From: Patella vulgata
Lineage: Eukaryota > Mollusca > Gastropoda > Patellidae
Assembly (NCBI RefSeq): GCF_932274485.2
Contig: NC_065883.2
Coordinates: 64,523,210-64,587,209, forward strand
Length of the DNA stretch: 64,000 nt
Reading direction: 5' to 3'
This document shows, piece after piece, positions 35,701-43,295 of this stretch. The notes beneath the pieces are model-generated. The model had not been told where the DNA came from, searched no databases, and worked only from the letters and a program-made list of their open reading frames with translations. The translations under genes were made by a program, and so were the position numbers. Within the stretch, counting starts at the first letter, position 1, and every line of letters begins with the position of its first letter.

Positions 35701-38700
35701 TGTACCAATGTTTTTCATACTTTTTCCCCAAAAAATGGGTTACCCTGGCAACAACTTTTTTTACAATTCCTAACTACTTGTATCATTTTCAATTCAATAG
35801 CTTTAAAATTTCAGAACAAAATTTTTGGGTAGCCTCTCCCTTTAATTTGATTTATAAGTTTGGATAATTTCATTGGCTGTTGTCAAATTCATTGGATGGT
35901 ACTTTTTTATGGTATTTGGTCTGTGATGGAAATATACTTATCTAAATACGATTTTCTATCATTGGTAAAAATATTGACATGATAACAAACAGTGGTATTC
36001 ATCACTGGGTTCAGAGGAATTACAAACTGGTTGTTTCACCGGAAATTGATTAATTGGTTGTTTATCAGGAAATTGATTAACTGGTTGTTTAACCGGTAAT
36101 TGGTTGATTGGTTGTTCATTTGGAAATTGATTAATTGCTTGTTTATCAGGAAATTAATTACGTTACAACTATTCTTGACAGAGATAAACAAATCTATTAA
36201 TGCACAGGTCACAATTCTATTGAAATCAATTACAATTTATTATGGAGCTGTGGTTTTAGTAAGCTTCTCTAGTCTTTATCAAGGGGGTTGGATGGCCGAA
36301 TGGTTAGCATGTGTGTGCTGTATCGAAGGTCTGTCATTGAGTCAACTGGCGTGGTTTCGAATCCCTGGTTGTACGTGACAAGGAGTAGTGTCGCCTGTCC
36401 AACCTCGTGGGTTTTTCTGGGTCCTCTGGTTTCCTCCCACTGCTAAAGACCCCTATGCGCAAGCGAATTATAGAAATAAAATTGAATCACATGTTAGTCC
36501 CGAAATGACCAAGTTTGTGTCGAGTGGACGTTAAACCCCATTTCTCTCTCTCTCTAGTCTTTATCAAGCAGTAATAATTTATTCTATAACTACATGCAAA
36601 TATAAGTAAATATCATTGAATACAGCCATTGAATAACCTATGGTTGTATTCAATGGCTTGTACACATACTACTTTTGTCCAGAATGACGTCACTTTCAGA
36701 ATTACGTCAAACTGTAATGATGTTAACACTAGCAACCACAATTTTTTTTAAATAAAGAAAGAAAAAAAGGGGGAACCTATGATGAATTTTAACGTTATTG
36801 ATGATTTTGTTTTTGATAATCTGAGTAGTACAGTGTATTTTGAGATTTTCATATAGTTATAGAATAAAAACAGAACTCAATGACCATTGAATACCGCTCA
36901 GGTTATTCAATGGTTCACTCGAGTGTATATCCCTTCTGCAGGGATACACTCTCTTGAACCATTGAATAACCCAAGCGGTATTCAATGGTCATTGAGTTCT
37001 ATCTATATATTATGAAACATATATAAACAATACTTAGTAATGATAACCCGTCAGAGACATGCCACTTATTACCTTGAAGCACAATGGACATGATAATTTC
37101 CGTAATAATTTTATGTTAATTAAGTTTGGTCTCCTTCAAGGTAATGGCACGTCACTAATTGGCCATCATTAACTAAGGTATTGTTGTTAAATAAAGCTTT
37201 TTTCACACATACATTTAAATTATGTCATTGGTTCATAAAGTCAGTAATAAGCATTAATTGTATTCTATAGAATTTGTGTCCAGTGTAATTTTTGTTCCTT
37301 ACACAACTGTGAATAGTAGATTGTTTTTGGAGGAAAGATATGATGACAAGGGGGATCACATGGCTAAATGGGTAAGACGCTGGCTCGCTAGCCTGGAGGT
37401 TGGGTGTTCGATCCCTGCATTGGCCGAGAAAGTTCATCCAGATTTTCCGGCGTGGTTTCCCCATGTCAGTGATGCAGGACGGAGGGCCTGACAAGGACAG
37501 CTGTCTAGTCATTCGGATGAGACAAAAAACCGAGGTCCCATGTACACATTGGCGTGCACGTAAATGATCCCTTGACAGTTGGAATTCGATATAAGAGTAG
37601 GCCGTAGTGCCGCTGTCCGGGCAAAATTTCCCTCATAGCACACTGTATGGCGTATGCCCGTCTTCATTAGCCCAGCTCGGAGCAAAACAGTAGGACGTTA
37701 AACCCCATTTCATTTCATTTCACTTCCAGTTTAATAAGTCAAGATAACAATATATTAATATATGATATATTCTAATGATATTATGTTGTGTGTAAATGAG
37801 ATTATGTTTGTTGTTTATAATGAAAAAGTAATTAAGGCCACACTAAATTCATTTTCTGTTCTTCGGTAACACCTGTAGATATTTTCTTTCTTATTGCTTT
37901 TGGAAAAAGACTTTAAAAACTAAAAGTATGTGGTTGTGCTGTTCAAAAGCTTTTAGTTCCAAATTTTTAAGTTTTGAAATTTTAAACAAAACATGTTTCA
38001 CATGATTCAAGTGGCTATTTATATATCAAGACCTTGAAGAACTGAAAATTAAATTGGTTTGGCCTAATAGTATAATGTACTATTTGTAACAGGTGTTAAC
38101 ATGGTGATAATGAATTATTTGTAAAATGTGTGAAGAACATAATGATAATTAATGGATAATAATAACATCATTTTTTCTTTGAAAAACAAATACTGCTTCT
38201 AATTGCAACAAGCACATTAATATATTATTATTAATTTCTAATCAAGATGTGTGGGAATCCTAAATTATATCGAGCTCGATTTTTTTTTCCACTCTTTTTT
38301 GATAAATATCTTTTTGGGATGAATTTTGTCTATGGTCGAAAGGTTTTGTGTGTTATACAATAAATATCTTGTTTTTAACTATACTTGTGGCATTTGAATT
38401 TGTATTTTTCATCTCTTTAGGTCAAAGAATTTCAGGGCAACTAGGTTAACAGTGACCTTTTTTAAAGGAATTTAATCTATTTTGGTTATATTTCATTTTT
38501 AGGTTGTGAATAAAGATGGTGTACCTCTATGTTTAAACTGTGAACAGCCATATTCTAATTCTCTCTTAACTGATAATACTATTACATCAACAAACAACGC
38601 TTGGCAGAACAGATTCTGTTCTTTACCTTGTGCTGATTCTCATTGGGTAAGATAAGAGTTTCTATACACCCACTGTTTAATGTGGCCGCCCTATAATGAC

Positions 38701-41700
38701 ATTACCCTTGTCCAACCGTCCTCAAATGAAGAAGACTATTAATGTCATTGATTTTCGATAACATCTATAGTTATTGCCTTATATTGACGTCACTCTTGTC
38801 GTTCATCCTGATTTATTTTTACACAATCTACAACAATTCCTATATCTTTTAAATTGTCTATCACATTGAAATAAAGAGGCCTATTGATTTCCATCGATCA
38901 TCACTGACTTCCAGAGTTAATGCCCTTTGTTACACGAAATCTTTGTTAGCACTTTATAGGCTGCAATTATTAATCTGTCTTTCTTAAATTTATACTGGTT
39001 GTCAGTCCCATAGAAAGGAAGAGTCCTTTTGATTTTCAACAATTTTTTGTATTGCCTGGCAAGCAATCTTTTATGCGGTAAAATAATAATATATGATTAT
39101 TAGTATGAAATCAAGAATTAAGTTTAATTCAGGTATTTAGAAAAATTTATTTTGCCTTTATCAGGAAAATAATCTGATGGTACTGGTGTGAAGCCTATGA
39201 TGCCTTGAATTGACAATTTGTAAAATATCGTCAATCTCTTAAACATGCATTATGCAAGACCTAAATCTGCCTATTGCAGGTCTTTCTTTAGGCCTGAAAT
39301 GTTTTCTAAAGTATTAATTAGACATTAATTAACTGATCCAGGCCTTAATCAACTCTCGATGGCATCAGATTTCTCCGATATTAAATAGATTAGAATGGTT
39401 CAGCGATACTTTGTTTTAATCAAATATGGCGGACCGAGACTTAGCTTCGATCAACCATTACGGTGGTTGAAATTATTGCTCACGTCTGTCAAACCTTCAA
39501 AGGCTAATATCTTCGCTTGTAATAGAGTAATTTGAATGAAATTTTCAAATTATTCATTTTACATCATTTACTTTCGAACTATTATAGCAAGAATGGCTAG
39601 TTCTTTATATAAATCTAACATAATGTATCTTTAAGTTGTGAATTATCATCAACCTCCTAAACTTGGTGTAAAATATCATTAACCTCCCAATTTGTTGTAA
39701 AATATTGTCAGCTTCTCAACTTGTAAAATATCATCAACCTCTCAACTTGTAAGAAATGTCATCAACCTCTTGTAAAATATTGTCAACCTCTCGAGTTGTT
39801 GTAAAATGTCGTTGTTGTAAAATGTCGTCAAGCTCTCAACTTGTAGAATGTAATAAACCTCCCAATATGATATATGTTTTTGTATTTAGACTAAAACTGA
39901 TAGTGGATATTGTCGTGATAAGATATATCAGATAGAACATGGAATATGTCAAGTTTGTCAGTTTGATGCCCATTCATTTTATATACAAATCAGGTTAGTT
40001 TAACGATATTGGTAAACATACTGTTTTATTCATCAGTCTATAAATACATATACTATATTATTCATTTAGACCCTTCCCTTTATTCATCAGTTTATCTAAA
40101 AATTGAACCATATTGATAAAAATACTATATTATTCATGAAAACTTGTCCCTTTATTTATCAGTTTGTCTAAAAGTTTAACTGTATACGTAAATATATGAT
40201 TTTGTTCAGGAAAACCTATCCCTTTATTCATCAGTCTATCTAAAATTTTAACCGTATTCTCAAAAATACTATATTATTCATGAAAACTTGTTCCATTATT
40301 TATTAGTCTGTCTAAAAAATTAACCATATTTGTAAAAATACTATATTAGTCATGAAAACCAATGTTAAATAGACACTACCTAGTGCTAATAGTAGCTAAC
40401 TGGTTAGGGTTAGAACTAATAACCTTTGTGACCGAAATATACTATGATCCATCAATAATTAGATAGAGGTTTCAAAATGTAATTATTAAACATGCTGTTT
40501 GACAACTTTCAAAATTTGGTAACAATTATGAGTTATGGCCCTTTACCTTCAGGCATTAAAGATTTAACATCTTGTGATTGTTCAGCAACTAATAAGTAAG
40601 AACCAAATCATATGCTGTATTTATTCTATTAATTCATTATGGGATTAACTTTTATTTTCTCAATCTGGAAAAGTTGTTATAGAACCTACATTCTGGATGG
40701 CGTGAGGGATTAGTCAATGAAACCACCTGTTACGGTGAGTTCTGGGCGTGCGATGAACGGAACTGTGGGTAAACCACTAGAAAAGTCAAAGCAGATTGAT
40801 TAATCAATATCTGACGTCATAGGGTCAAAAGCCACTGGTACGACCCCTGATGTGACCTCCTAATACAACTGGTCAGATCTTCATGTAGTGTAGGACATCG
40901 AAAGTTTAAAAAAACGAAACGAAATATAGATCTGTTTTTTAATCAGGTTGTTATTTTCATATGCCCTTGTCTTTATCTATAAAAGATGTACATGTAATTT
41001 ATTTTATTCTTTATAAAATATTTGACAGAGAAACTACTGATGTTAAACAAAGAATCAAATTAATCAGTGAAAGTAAATTTTGTAAACTCAAGTCTAAGAT
41101 AAAAGAACAAATGACAAGAAAACCAGTGGAAGGACAGGTAATCAGTTCTACTTTCATTTTTGTCCCCATTTACTTTACAGTAAATTTGAGGAAAGAGGTA
41201 ACACCGGGGATCTTAATCGGCTAATTATAGTCGGTTTCAGCCGCTTGATGTTTGAAAAAGCTGATTGATAAAACAATGAAGTGGCCATCAGTTTATCATT
41301 AATACACGTATAATTTGTATAATTATCAATTTTACATTTTGATGTAATATGGTGGCCGTGTGGTGTAACATGTTCGCTTTAGACTTTAAGGCCTATCATT
41401 GAGTCAAATGGTGGAGTTTCGCTTCCCTGCTTGTACGTGAGAAGGAATAGGGTCAGATCTCATGGGTTTTGTCTGGGTCCTTTGGTTTCCTCATACTGCT
41501 AACTCTATTTCTCTCTCTCCATTTGACACCAAATTTTCTGAGCAATAAATCTTTTGGGGAAAGCGGTAAAGGCCTATCAGTTTATCATTAATACATGTAT
41601 GATTGTCAATTTCACACTTTGATGTAACATGGAGACATTGGGTGGCCAAGTGGTCTAATGTGTTCACTTTAGATCATTAGGTCAGTGAGGTAGATTTTGT

Positions 41701-42012
41701 CCCAAGTTTGTACGTATCAGTAGGGTCGCCTACCAAACTCCATGGGTATTCTCAGGTGCTAAAAAAAAACCTACACGCAAGAAAATTATTGTACGATTTT
41801 GTGACATTTTTATTTTCCAGTTTTGGCATGTAGATCATATAAAACCTGTATGGGAAGGAGGTGGTATGTGTGATATTGATAATATGAGAACATTATGTGT
41901 CATCTGTCATCATACAGTTACAGCTAAACAAGCTACTAAACGAGCTCAAGTTAGACGATTAGCAGGAGCAGCTAGTTCTGGAGATATCTCCGCTTTCTTT
42001 CAAAAATCATAA
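18512..42012 (+). CDS. ZRANB3: ZRANB3: SNF2-family annealing helicase and structure-specific endonuclease, 19 exons, complete
   Basis: Exons: 18512-18615, 19696-19714, 19992-20170, 21240-21474, 22134-22252, 23621-23765, 23997-24164, 24898-25065, 26751-26822, 27565-27744, 28520-28675, 29914-31356, 31938-32068, 32704-32824, 35005-35130, 38503-38646, 39890-39993, 41029-41137 and 41821-42012. All junctions keep frame with GT-AG sites, giving 1304 residues (human about 1079). Order: SNF2 ATPase (1-515), PIP box (519-526), NZF finger (656-675), disordered Ser/Asn-rich linker with a decapeptide repeat (888-975), substrate-recognition-like region, Cys-rich region, HNH (about 1242-1275). In vertebrates ZRANB3 binds PCNA and K63-ubiquitin at stalled forks, reverses forks and anneals strands, and its HNH cuts the leading-strand template at fork structures. 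The full motif set is present, so the same role is expected. The extra length is mainly the exon-12 linker. Confidence 0.95.
19176..19455. repeat. Diverged tandem duplication in ZRANB3 intron 1
   Basis: Two units (about 19176-19310 and 19352-19455) share CAATATTTGATRATATAGGG, CTACCGTTCTTTA and CATTTCCAAGCAAGTTT, offset by about 185 bp. Confidence 0.75.
20180..20330 (+). mobile_element. Old SINE-B 3' part
   Basis: CCACTGTCTGGGCAAAATTT, ATGACACTGCATGGTGCATA, CATTAGTCTGG and AGACGTTAAACTGGGTTTC match the SINE-B 3' half with drift. Begins directly behind the exon 3 donor. Confidence 0.7.
20355..20735 (-). repeat. Family I repeat (copy without SINE)
   Basis: About 380 bp match 53750-54290 in reverse orientation, including AAGGCCTTCACGTAA, CCTATCAGATTCCT and GATTGGACGCTACTG. 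It holds the uninterrupted GTGAAACTTGT at 20702-20712, where the other copy carries a SINE-A. Confidence 0.8.
21597..21803 (+). mobile_element. SINE-B copy, 5'-truncated
   Basis: From GATGAAAAATCGAGGTCC through ACATTGGCGTGCACTTAAC, GCACTGCATGGCGTATG and AGCCCAGTCGG to GGATGTTAAACCACATTTC and ATTTCATG. ZRANB3 intron 4. Confidence 0.85.
22651..23510. mobile_element. Inverted-repeat element enclosing a second repeat
   Basis: TGTCCCCTGAGAGGGAAAAG at 22651 and the reverse-complementary CCTTTTACCTCTCAGGGGAC at 23488 form the ends. Inside, 22915-23300 is a different element that begins with the CCCACATTTTCATGTGGACG hairpin and holds two ~190-bp units (ACAATTCTTATCCGATTTTA, TATGGCCCCTG). No coding capacity. 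ZRANB3 intron 5. Confidence 0.65.
23997..28675 (+). CDS. ZRANB3: ZRANB3 exons 7-11: second RecA-like lobe
   Basis: Exon 7 is a variable linker ending in GLISKLLQLTGEAK. Exon 8 carries VGPVKDYI and the conserved LKFLVFAYHH. Exons 9-10 carry AILSILAAG plus GLTFTAA (motif V, split across the intron) and EDRAHRIGQ at 429-437 (motif VI). Exon 11 (TLSGKKQELEAEAGDKYQV) finishes the helicase core. Exons 7-12 all start in phase 0. Confidence 0.95.
24324..24897. repeat. ~40-bp minisatellite built on the exon 8 splice acceptor, split by a MITE
   Basis: Units ATCAACTTGTATTTAAG plus KTTGAAATATTTTAATTA start at 24324, 24364 and 24403; after the MITE two more start at 24843 and 24882. The last unit is the real acceptor, ...TTGTATTTAAG|GTTGGACC of exon 8. 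Confidence 0.85.
24447..24842 (+). mobile_element. Family B MITE (396 bp), TTAA flanks
   Basis: TTAA at 24443-24446 and 24843-24846. Ends AGATATATTATGGGAG and (reverse) ACATACATTATGCAAG. About 90% like 58059-58442 by eye. No coding capacity. ZRANB3 intron 7. Confidence 0.85.
25097..25350 (+). mobile_element. SINE-A, older copy
   Basis: GGCGGTTGGGTGGCCGAATG head, decayed B box (GGTTTCCTTTTCCC), GGGTTTTCTCCAGGTCCTC and GTTAGTCCCGAAATGACCTT; the end reads GGGCGTTAATGTCCATTTC. ZRANB3 intron 8. Confidence 0.85.
25507..26612 (+). mobile_element. Helentron-like element with ~150-bp tandem core
   Basis: Left end TATACGTCCACATT (25507) is inverted at the right end, AATGTGGACGTATA (26567-26580). The left end folds into a hairpin, CGTCCACATT-CAT-AATGTGGACG. 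A (GT)n tract at 25555-25600 is followed by about 5.5 tandem units (starting near 25620, 25755, 25905, 26055, 26199 and 26383) with CCCTAAGGAYGATCCCTATT and GCATGCCCGACC. The right end is GCGATGCTCTTGTTTTTT. The layout of short arms, microsatellite and tandem core is that of Helitron-associated (pearl/CvA-like) elements known in molluscs; assignment to that group is inference. Confidence 0.75.
26861..27138 (+). mobile_element. SINE-A with duplication CCTAGAAG
   Basis: Flanks 26853-26860 and 27139-27146 match exactly. A and B boxes intact; ends GGACGTTAAACCCCATTTC then TCTCTATC. 38 bp after ZRANB3 exon 9. Confidence 0.93.
27973..28262. repeat. SINE-B 3' end fragment and family K repeat
   Basis: 27973-28045 is a reverse SINE-B end (GAAATGAAACAGGGTTTAAC, GAGCTAATGAAGACGGGC). 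28050-28262 is family K (GAAAGTTGAATCTATAATAG ... AATTGAATCCAAGCTGGCAG). ZRANB3 intron 10. Confidence 0.7.
29519..29869. mobile_element. Non-autonomous hAT element with 8-bp target duplication
   Basis: 351 bp between CCATAAGG copies (29511-29518 and 29870-29877). Terminal inverted repeats CAGTGGTTCTCAACC and GGCTGAGAATCACTG are typical hAT ends. No transposase ORF. It ends 36 bp before the acceptor of ZRANB3 exon 12. Confidence 0.95.
29914..31356 (+). CDS. ZRANB3: ZRANB3 exon 12: PIP box, NZF finger, disordered linker
   Basis: A 481-codon exon. The PIP box Q519-KSI-LD-FF526 fits QxxIxxFF and sits at the same residue numbers as the human one. The NZF finger starts at Trp656 (CSLC, ten residues, CEMC); its Thr-Tyr after the second Cys and the Met between the last two Cys form the ubiquitin-contact triad known in NZF domains. 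Between and after them are acidic, Ser/Asn-rich stretches, a basic nuclear-signal-like cluster KSHKRKRS (538-545) and the decapeptide repeat. The exon ends with KYFTYCCSKYTGRVYIFDE, which begins the substrate-recognition region. Confidence 0.95.
31030..31292 (+). repeat. In-frame 30-bp minisatellite coding a decapeptide repeat in ZRANB3
   Basis: About 8.7 units of 30 bp code NNTDIPESAS-like decapeptides (residues 888-975). Units vary at positions 1, 2, 4, 5 and 6 while PESAS is kept in most. Frame is preserved because the unit is a multiple of three. Only low-complexity sequence surrounds it, so it probably lengthens a disordered linker. Confidence 0.95.
31938..35130 (+). CDS. ZRANB3: ZRANB3 exons 13-15: substrate-recognition region
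   Basis: Exon 13 has NFLPLDIEV and RLVQKFVREWN, and exon 14 has LLTDTKKRLLINRGLLFTNP. These match the structure-specific DNA-recognition region of vertebrate ZRANB3 (NFIPLDIKL, ILRFVREWSSLT). Exon 15 is a less conserved linker. Phases 0/2/0/0 join cleanly. Confidence 0.9.
32177..32537 (+). mobile_element. SINE-B, full length
   Basis: tRNA-like head GGGGCTAAGTGGGTAAGATG, B box GGTTGCGTCTTCGACCCC, then the SINE-B body and AGTTAAACCCCATTTCATTT. ZRANB3 intron 13. Confidence 0.9.
32868..33115 (+). mobile_element. SINE-B head and 5' body, 3' half missing
   Basis: GACTCAATGAGTAAGAAGTT, CTAGGAGGTCTTGGGTTTCT, CAGGATTTTCTGGCATGG, and ACATTGGCGTGCATGTGAAA, then unrelated sequence. ZRANB3 intron 14. 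Confidence 0.75.
33600..33934. mobile_element. Family H MITE
   Basis: CTGAATAAAACACAGATC and TCGTTTCGTTTTTTATA at the left reappear inverted at the right (33892-33934). The interior (CACTAGAAATGTCAA, CTGACGTCATAGGATCAAAA, TCAGATCTTCATGTAGTG) matches 40670-40949. ZRANB3 intron 14. Confidence 0.75.
33953..34108. mobile_element. Family G MITE (~156 bp)
   Basis: Ends TAGGTCACACCAATTTGATT and its inverted counterpart near 34088-34108; TTCTGTTCTTC and GAAGAACAG lie just inside. Related copies: 37833-38066, 51268-51433, partial 46745-46870. Confidence 0.75.
34150..34960. repeat. Repeat-rich block with a 66-bp tandem duplication
   Basis: A dyad ATGATACATATCAT near 34180 and a right end ATATATCGTGCCAGCAC near 34930 resemble ends of a hAT-like element, but no duplication was found. 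34748-34885 has two units with AGAATCATGAWAWATCGATT and TCGCGATTCAATA. ZRANB3 intron 14. Confidence 0.45.
35271..35841. mobile_element. Family E foldback MITE (571 bp), TTAA flanks
   Basis: TTAA at 35267-35270 and 35842-35845. The arms (about 35271-35460 and 35680-35841) are inverted copies sharing TTCTGAAATTTTAAAGC, GATACAAGTAGTTAGGAATT and GTATGAAAAACATTGGTACA. ZRANB3 intron 15, 140 bp behind exon 15. Confidence 0.85.
36000..36160. repeat. Short tandem motif (GGAAATTGATTAATTGGTTG)n
   Basis: About five 30-36-bp units with drift. ZRANB3 intron 15. Confidence 0.7.
36284..36551 (+). mobile_element. SINE-A with 17-bp duplication
   Basis: CTCTAGTCTTTATCAAG at 36267-36283 and 36552-36568. Near-consensus body, intact B box, short (TC)n. 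ZRANB3 intron 15. Confidence 0.97.
36611..37000. mobile_element. Foldback element with a 129-bp near-perfect palindrome
   Basis: 36872-36933 and 36941-37000 are inverted copies with about 3-5 mismatches and a 7-nt loop (TTCTGCA). CATTGAATA recurs in both arms and in a second palindrome at 36615-36657. ZRANB3 intron 15. Confidence 0.8.
37290..37724 (+). mobile_element. SINE-B with ~61 bp extra 5' sequence
   Basis: The SINE proper starts at about 37350 (CACATGGCTAAATGGGTAAG; B box GGTTGGGTGTTCGATCCC) and ends with (ATTTC)n. 37290-37350 is identical to the reverse complement of the flank of the SINE-B at 44592-44959. Likely duplications TCCAGTGTAAT (37279-37289) and TCCAGTTTAAT (37725-37735) lie outside the extra piece. 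Confidence 0.85.
37833..38066. mobile_element. Family G MITE, longer form
   Basis: GGCCACACTAAATTCATTTT at the left and inverted GGTTTGGCCTAA at the right; TTCTGTTCTTCGG / TTGAAGAACTGAAAAT inside. ZRANB3 intron 15. Confidence 0.7.
38503..42012 (+). CDS. ZRANB3: ZRANB3 exons 16-19: Cys-rich region and HNH nuclease, stop codon
   Basis: Exon 16 has a CLNCEQP knuckle and RFCSLPC. Exon 17 has YQIEHGICQVCQFDAHSF. Exon 18 is a basic helical linker. Exon 19 gives FWHVDHIKPVWEGGG and DNMRTLCVICHH, an HNH nuclease with two Cys and its His residues intact. The protein ends AASSGDISAFFQKS, where human ZRANB3 ends with the APIM segment DITRFLVKK. Confidence 0.95.
39205..39865. repeat. ~31-36-bp minisatellite with a family-B-related MITE inside
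   Basis: Units TTGTAAAATATCATCAACCT plus CTCAAC run from about 39643 to 39865; one similar unit lies at 39217-39240, left of the MITE (39243-39630). The array ends 25 bp before exon 17. Confidence 0.8.
39243..39630 (-). mobile_element. Family-B-related MITE with TTAA flanks
   Basis: TTAA at 39239-39242 and 39631-39634. Ends ACATGCATTATGCAAG and (reverse) AGATACATTATGTTAG. The first ~120 bp match the family B 3' part (TGCCTATTGCAGGTCTTTCT); the rest differs. Confidence 0.75.
40030..40362. repeat. ~84-bp tandem repeat, about four units
   Basis: Units contain TTTATTCATCAGTYTATCTA and AAAATACTATATTATTCATG. It starts 35 bp behind exon 17 in ZRANB3 intron 17. Confidence 0.85.
40670..40949. mobile_element. 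Family H MITE, left end decayed
   Basis: Matches 33600-33934 through CACTAGAAAAGTCAA, CTGACGTCATAGGGTCAAAA and GAAACGAAATATAGATCTGT. ZRANB3 intron 17. Confidence 0.75.
41345..41800 (+). mobile_element. Two old SINE-A copies before the last ZRANB3 exon
   Basis: 41345-41520 (GGTGGCCGTGTGGTGTAAC ... TTTCTCTCTCTCC) and 41634-41800 (GGGTGGCCAAGTGGTCTAAT ... CTACACGCAAGAAAATTATT) are both diverged. The second ends about 20 bp before the exon 19 acceptor. Confidence 0.8.
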
Positions 42013-42040
42013 ATAGATATACCGGAGAAAAAAGAATTAA

Positions 42041-42219
42041 AGATACTTTCCCACAAAAGTATGGCAATTTTGGTATATAAAGTAGAAATATCCAATCTTA
42101 CTACAAAAATACTGGATTCCCTGTGCACTTATTGGCAGCTATATGATTATGGTTGCCTGCTCGAATGAGGTCAATGGTTGCACGCGTAGGTTGTCTAACC
42201 TCTTTTCATTAGGGAGTGC
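42041..42219. mobile_element. Family A end fragment in the ZRANB3 3' UTR region
   Basis: TTAA at 42037-42040 then AGATACTTTCCCAC and AAAAGTATGGCAATTTTGG, matching the right part of the element at 11435-12044. It begins 25 bp after the stop codon; a TTAA at 42220 may mark the other end. Confidence 0.65.
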
Positions 42220-42343
42220 TTAATGTATATGTTGATAAACATGAATATGTTTAAGATAATATACATGTATAGTATGAATGAAATGTTTATATGGTTGATG
42301 ATATTAAATAGTACAAGCTATGTTGTTAGTTTGATTTCAATTC

Positions 42344-42462
42344 ACCTATCCAACACCAGTTTCCTTCGACTGCCAAAGATCCCTATGCACTAGATTCCTA
42401 TGCGCTAGCAAATTATTGAAATGAAATTGAACTATATGTTAATCCCGAAATGACCCTTTTCT
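42344..42462 (+). mobile_element. SINE-A 3' fragment
   Basis: CCTATCCAACACCAGTTTCC through CTAGCAAATTATTGAAATGA to CCCGAAATGACCC. No head. Confidence 0.75.
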
Positions 42463-42559
42463 TACAGTAAGATAACAACATCAATATTGATAGAAATGGA
42501 CCAATATTAATTTTGAATATCATGAATAAAATTGAGTTAGAGGTTAAGCTCCTTTACTT

Positions 42560-42990
42560 CTTTGTTGGCTGAGAAATTTCCTCAGGATTTTCCAGCCTGG
42601 TTTTGCCTTGTCAGTAGTGCAGGACAGAGGGTCTAACAATGGCAGCTGCCTAGTCTTTTGGATGAGATGAAAAACAGAGGTCCTGTGCATACATTGGTGT
42701 GCACGTAAAAGATCCTTTGGCAGTTGGAATTTGATATATAAGAGTAGGCCATAGTGCCGCTGCCCGAGCAAAAATTTCTCTCATAGCACACTGCATGGCG
42801 TATGCCCATCTTCATTAGCCCAGTCGGAGCAGAACAGTAGGATGTTAAACGCCATTTCATTTCGTTTGGATGAGATGAAAAACTGAGGCCCTGTGCACAT
42901 AAAAGAACATAGTACACTGCACGGTGTATGCTCGTCTTCATTAACCCATTCGTTGCCGCAAAGTCGAACATTAAACCCATTTCATTTCAT
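42560..42990 (+). mobile_element. Two SINE-B pieces in tandem
   Basis: 42560-42862 has the body and 3' end (GATGTTAAACGCCATTTCAT) without the head. 42868-42990 repeats GATGAGATGAAAAACTGAGG and the 3' block with an internal deletion. Confidence 0.85.
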
Positions 42991-43014
42991 TCCATCTCAG
43001 TGTTTATTTTTGAA

Positions 43015-43295
43015 GGGGGGTTTGATGGCTGAATGGTTAGCGTGCGCGCACGCGCGCTGTATCATAAAGTCTGTCATTGAGTCGACTGGCGTGGTTTCGA
43101 ATCCACGGTTGTACGTGACAAGGAGTAGGGTCGCCTGTCCAACCTCGTGGGTTTTCTCCGGGTCCTCCGGTTTCCTCCCACAGCTAAAGACCCCTACGCA
43201 CAAGCGAATTATGTATATAAAATTAAACCATATGTTAGTCCCGAAATGACCTAGTTTGTGTCGAGTGGACGTTAAACCCCATTTCTCTCTCTCTC
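43015..43295 (+). mobile_element. SINE-A with duplication TTTATTTTTGAA
   Basis: Duplication at 43003-43014 and 43296-43307. The anticodon-arm region carries an extra GCGCGCACGC expansion (about 43043-43058). Boxes and end intact. Confidence 0.97.

Noticed and set aside
42997-43249. Open frames of 68-118 residues in both strands
   Set aside because: They lie wholly in a SINE-A copy; the same peptide (MAEWLAR / [18 protein letters not shown]) recurs in every SINE-A.
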